From CALMEC01 sp963765105 (GTDB lineage: Bacteria; Actinomycetota; Thermoleophilia; Miltoncostaeales; Miltoncostaeaceae), in contig CAVXUW010000002.1 of NCBI GenBank assembly GCA_963765105.1, forward strand, positions 434,001-498,000: a stretch of DNA of 64,000 nt. The letters are read 5' to 3'. Under the pieces are notes generated by a model. It saw nothing but the letters and a program-made list of their open reading frames with translations. It did no database searches and had not been told where the DNA came from. The translations under genes and the position numbers were made by a program. Numbering within the stretch: the stretch's first letter is position 1; every line of letters begins with the position of its first letter. Of this stretch, positions 61,570-64,000 are shown one piece after another.

Positions 61570-61763
61570 CTGGCAGAGAAGTACCGACGGGTCGGGTCGT
61601 TTGGGCCGCTGCCGATCTCGCTGATGAGGCCTCGATCGATGAGCTTCGCGAGGCGATTGCGGGTGGCGCGTGGGGTCGGTTTGATGATGGCGGCGATCTC
61701 GGCGGTCGACAGCCCAGTGCTACCCTCGATCGCTTCAGCGATGGCTTGGTCCATGGGATCCAT
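61566..61763 (-). CDS. Winged-helix fragment
   Basis: 65 aa from ATG 61763: MDQAIAEAIEGSTGLSTAEI, AAIIKPTPRATRNRLAKLID and RGLISEIGSGPNDPTRRYF. A MarR/ArsR-like winged helix of the type found at the C-terminus of Fic or AlbA-like proteins. It sits directly after a truncated HsdM piece in another frame, so it is probably the tail of a larger deleted gene. Confidence 0.4.
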   Translation of the reverse strand: MDPMDQAIAEAIEGSTGLSTAEIAAIIKPTPRATRNRLAKLIDRGLISEIGSGPNDPTRRYFSAR

Positions 61764-61801
61764 CGCGGGCTGTCGAACGGGGATCGTCGGGATCGTGACC
61801 C

Positions 61802-62017
61802 GAGCGCGTCGCCGTCGAGTGCGAGCAGGCTCGGCCAGTCGAGTCCCTCCGGGACGATCGAGTTCTGCGAGAACGGCGGCTTGGTCTGCTCGTCGGCCAT
61901 CTTGAGGAACAGCAGGTAGGTCAGCTGCTCGAGGTAGTCGCCGTACGAGAGCCCGTCGTCGCGCAGGACGTTGCAGTAGCTCCAAAGCCGTTGGACGAGG
62001 CCGTTCTGCGTGCTCAT
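61802..62017 (-). pseudogene. N-terminal fragment of type I restriction methylase HsdM
   Basis: 72 residues from ATG 62017: NGLVQRLWSYCNVLRDDGLS, YGDYLEQLTYLLFLKMADEQ and PEGLDWPSLLALDGDAL match the HsdM N-terminal helical domain. The rest of the ~500-residue methylase, including the NPPF catalytic motif, is missing; from about 61801 the sequence joins the winged-helix fragment. A remnant of a type I restriction-modification locus. Confidence 0.75.
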
Positions 62018-62037
62018 CCGAAGTCCAGGTCTCGTGT

Positions 62038-62075
62038 TATTCCGTATATTGCGCTATTCTGCACGTGACGGAATA
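62038..62075 (+). promoter_or_regulatory. Operator-like inverted repeat before the AbiE-like module
   Basis: TATTCCGT (62038-62045) and ACGGAATA (62068-62075) are perfect 8-base arms 22 bases apart, in an AT-rich patch with TATATT and TATTCT hexamers between them. The second arm overlaps ATG 62075. This is the layout of an autoregulated toxin-antitoxin operator. Confidence 0.55.
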
Positions 62076-63190
62076 TGGAAAAAAGCGGAAATATTCGGAC
62101 ACCGGCGATGGACTCTCCTCGGCGTGCAGTCGACGTCACTCGTCGCACCCTGGACCTTCTCATAGAGCGCCTTCCTACGTCCTGGACACCGAAGGTTCGT
62201 GAGGACCTGCGCATCGACGGCTCCGAGATCGACGCGATTGTCGACCTCGTTGCCCCCGATGGCACGCGGATCGCGATCGTCGTCGAAGCAAAGATGCTCC
62301 TGGAAGCCGGCGCAGCCATCGGTGTCGCCCAGCAGGCGAGTTCGCTCGCCGCGCTCGTCGCCAGAGGCGGCCAGGTCGCGACGCCGCTCGTCGTCGCTCG
62401 TTATCTGTCGCCTCCGACGCGAGATCGACTGCGCGAAGCAGGCGTTGGTTATGCCGACGCAACGGGCAACATCCTGGTCCGCCTCGACAGACCGCCGCTC
62501 TTCGTCCGTGACGTCGGGGCCGACCGAGATCCATGGCGAGGGCCTGGCCGGCCGCGCGGCACGCTCAAAGGTCCCACAGCCGCGCGACTTGTCCGGGCTC
62601 TCGCTGACTTCAAGCCTCCGCACAGTGTGCCGGAGCTGGCCGAGCTGAGCGGGGCGTCCGTCGGGGCCACCTATCGCATGGTGGAGTTCCTGGAGCGTGA
62701 AGGGCTCATCGCTCGCGAGCCGCGATCACCGATTGCGAAAGTGGACTGGCGCGCGATCCTCGAGCGCTGGGGCGATGACCTCGGCCTCACCCAGACCGAA
62801 CAGATGACGCTCTACCTGGAACCACGCGGAATCCCAGCGCTGCTGAAGAGACTGCAGACCGCGGGTGACCTTCGATACGTCCTGACCGGGACGCTCGCGG
62901 CTCGGTACTACGACGAGATCGTTCCCCCCCGCCTGGCGGTGATCTACGCCGATCCGATCGAGCCGCTCGTCGACTACCTCGACCTGCGGGCATCGCCGGC
63001 CGGCAACGTGTTGGTGGGATTGCCCATCGATCCCGTCGTCTTTGAGCGCCCCAAACAGCAGGCATCGCTCAAGGTCGCCGCTCCGAGCCAGGTCGCTGTG
63101 GACTTACTCGGCGGACCTGGTCGGGGTCCGTCCGAAGCCGCGATGCTGCTCGATTGGATGGAAGGACACGAAGATGCCTGGCGCCGGTAG
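62075..63190 (+). CDS. PD-(D/E)XK-like / winged-helix protein, putative AbiEi-type antitoxin
   Basis: 371 aa. Residues ~40-115 resemble a PD-(D/E)XK nuclease core: GSEIDAIVDLVAPDG (D53), then IAIVVEAK (E71, K73). Residues ~168-225 form a winged helix (RLVRALADFKPPHSVPELAE, GATYRMVEFLEREGLIARE). The C-terminal ~130 residues (YVLTGTLAARYYDEIVPPRL, AAPSQVAVDLLGGPGR, AAMLLDWMEG) resemble the AbiEi-type antitoxin C-domain. It overlaps the nucleotidyltransferase gene by 17 bases, as in AbiE type IV toxin-antitoxin pairs. Start ATG 62075 (62108 possible). Role is inference. Confidence 0.7.
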   Translation: MEKSGNIRTPAMDSPRRAVDVTRRTLDLLIERLPTSWTPKVREDLRIDGSEIDAIVDLVAPDGTRIAIVVEAKMLLEAGAAIGVAQQASSLAALVARGGQVATPLVVARYLSPPTRDRLREAGVGYADATGNILVRLDRPPLFVRDVGADRDPWRGPGRPRGTLKGPTAARLVRALADFKPPHSVPELAELSGASVGATYRMVEFLEREGLIAREPRSPIAKVDWRAILERWGDDLGLTQTEQMTLYLEPRGIPALLKRLQTAGDLRYVLTGTLAARYYDEIVPPRLAVIYADPIEPLVDYLDLRASPAGNVLVGLPIDPVVFERPKQQASLKVAAPSQVAVDLLGGPGRGPSEAAMLLDWMEGHEDAWRR

Positions 63191-63995
63191 CGCTGAGGTC
63201 ACCGCCCGCGCCGCCCTCCTGGACGCGCTCGAGGCCCTTGGCGCGCACCGCGATGCGGTAGTCCTGATTGGAGCCCAAGCGATCTACATACACACCGGTG
63301 AGGCTCCGGTCCCACTGGCTCCGTACACCAAGGACACCGATCTGGCGCTCGACGTACGCGCGCTGGGCGACAACCCTCTCATCGAGGACGCGATGACGGC
63401 GGCGGGGTTTGTGCTCGACCCGGTCGCGAACCAGCCGGGGACCTGGCTGAGTCCGTCCGGCGTGCCGGTGGACTTGATGGTGCCCGAGGCTCTTTCTGGG
63501 GCCGGTGGCCGTCGGGGCGCCCGAATCCCGCCACACGCATCCAGCGCGACTCGGCGCGCCGTGGGCCTCGAGGCCTCGGTCGTCGACAACCGGTTGGAGC
63601 AGATTGCAGCACTGGATCCCGGGGACCCACGGGTGCTCCACGTACGGGTCGCCGGGCCGGCGGCGCTCCTCGTGAGCAAGGTCCATAAGATTTGGGAGCG
63701 TCGGGATGACCGGCGGCGTCTTTTCGACAAAGATGCCCATGACATCTATCGGCTCCTGATCGCGACCCGAACCCCCACACTTGCCGACGTGCTTCGTCGG
63801 CTAAGCAGGGACGTTCTCGCGGGTCCCGTGACGGTTGAGGCAGTCACCTTCTTCGAGGAGCTGTTCGCGCGATCGCCTGGCGCGCTCGGCGCGGTGATGG
63901 CAGGCCGCGCCGAGACGGGAGTTGGGGTGCCTGCGACAGTGGCCGCCTCGACCGTCGCCCTTGCGAGCGACTTGATCGCAGCCCTGAACACGTAG
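63174..63995 (+). CDS. Nucleotidyltransferase, putative AbiEii-type toxin
   Basis: 273 aa from ATG 63174 (GAAGGA upstream, inside the preceding gene). Nucleotidyltransferase core: VVLIGAQAIYIHTG (G33, A36) and YTKDTDLALDV with the D54-x-D56 metal pair. A helical C-terminal half contains ALLVSKVHKIWERRDDRRRLFDKDAHDIYRLL, which resembles AbiEii/DUF1814-type proteins. Such toxins modify tRNA or other targets. It ends five bases before the window edge, with its stop at 63993-63995. Confidence 0.75.
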   Translation: MPGAGSAEVTARAALLDALEALGAHRDAVVLIGAQAIYIHTGEAPVPLAPYTKDTDLALDVRALGDNPLIEDAMTAAGFVLDPVANQPGTWLSPSGVPVDLMVPEALSGAGGRRGARIPPHASSATRRAVGLEASVVDNRLEQIAALDPGDPRVLHVRVAGPAALLVSKVHKIWERRDDRRRLFDKDAHDIYRLLIATRTPTLADVLRRLSRDVLAGPVTVEAVTFFEELFARSPGALGAVMAGRAETGVGVPATVAASTVALASDLIAALNT

Positions 63996-64000
63996 CGTGC

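Noticed and set aside
1..64000. CRISPR arrays, prophages, insertion sequences, rRNA genes
   Set aside because: No spaced direct-repeat array, transposase, integrase, phage structural gene or rRNA segment was found in either strand.

Overview
The window is GC-rich, gene-dense bacterial chromosome. It looks actinobacterial: mismatch-repair type NucS endonuclease, SigK/RskA-type sigma and anti-sigma pair, OpcA beside glucose-6-phosphate dehydrogenase, a Cheo-type (GAAC-N4-GTTC) LexA box, a class A RNase P RNA, and many genes whose -10 hexamer ends only 6-8 bases before the start codon (leaderless mRNAs). MqnD (futalosine menaquinone route), DUF4331 and selenoprotein genes would fit a deep actinobacterial lineage such as Thermoleophilia, but the class is inference. 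Almost everything is ordinary core genome; only the last ~2.6 kb looks accessory.

Layout. 1-6.3 kb: tRNA-Ala, secreted protein, a pirin gene broken by five frameshifts, methyltransferase, PG-binding/M23 peptidase, amtB-glnB. 6.3-13.3 kb (minus strand): two-component system, then DUF4331 / TPR / ECF sigma / anti-sigma cluster. 13.4-23.3 kb: nadE, subtilase, thioesterase, trypsin-like protease, pabBC, AcuC-like deacetylase. 23.3-30 kb (minus): a second trypsin-like protease, a SelW-like selenoprotein, transketolase, zwf and opcA. 30-44 kb: nucS, FKBP, guaB-like gene, regulators (LuxR, Crp, DtxR), mqnD, a K+ channel, selD, secG, DEAD-box helicase. 44-54 kb: tRNA-Leu, lexA, rnpB, cation efflux gene, an atypical sensor kinase, many small zinc-ribbon or membrane proteins, and two Flp-pilin-like genes. 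54-61 kb: a peroxiredoxin-like selenoprotein, aminotransferase, zinc metallopeptidase, aldehyde dehydrogenase, alkyltransferase-like protein, SDR, Kelch-like protein. 61.4-64 kb: remnants of a type I restriction methylase, then a two-gene module (nuclease-like/winged-helix protein plus nucleotidyltransferase) resembling a type IV AbiE toxin-antitoxin pair.

Main discovery-type signals. (1) Two genes carry an in-frame UGA exactly where selenocysteine is expected: CxxU in a SelW/Rdx protein (28161-28163) and UxxC in a peroxiredoxin-like protein (54797-54799). Each has a hairpin whose apical loop begins with G 22 nt after the UGA, and selD lies in the same window. (2) The AbiE-like module has a PD-(D/E)XK-like domain on its putative antitoxin. 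(3) Single-base frameshifts interrupt eight otherwise well-conserved genes, including transketolase; in the seven with a clear start codon, undoing the shifts restores a whole number of codons. This suggests indel errors or very recent decay.
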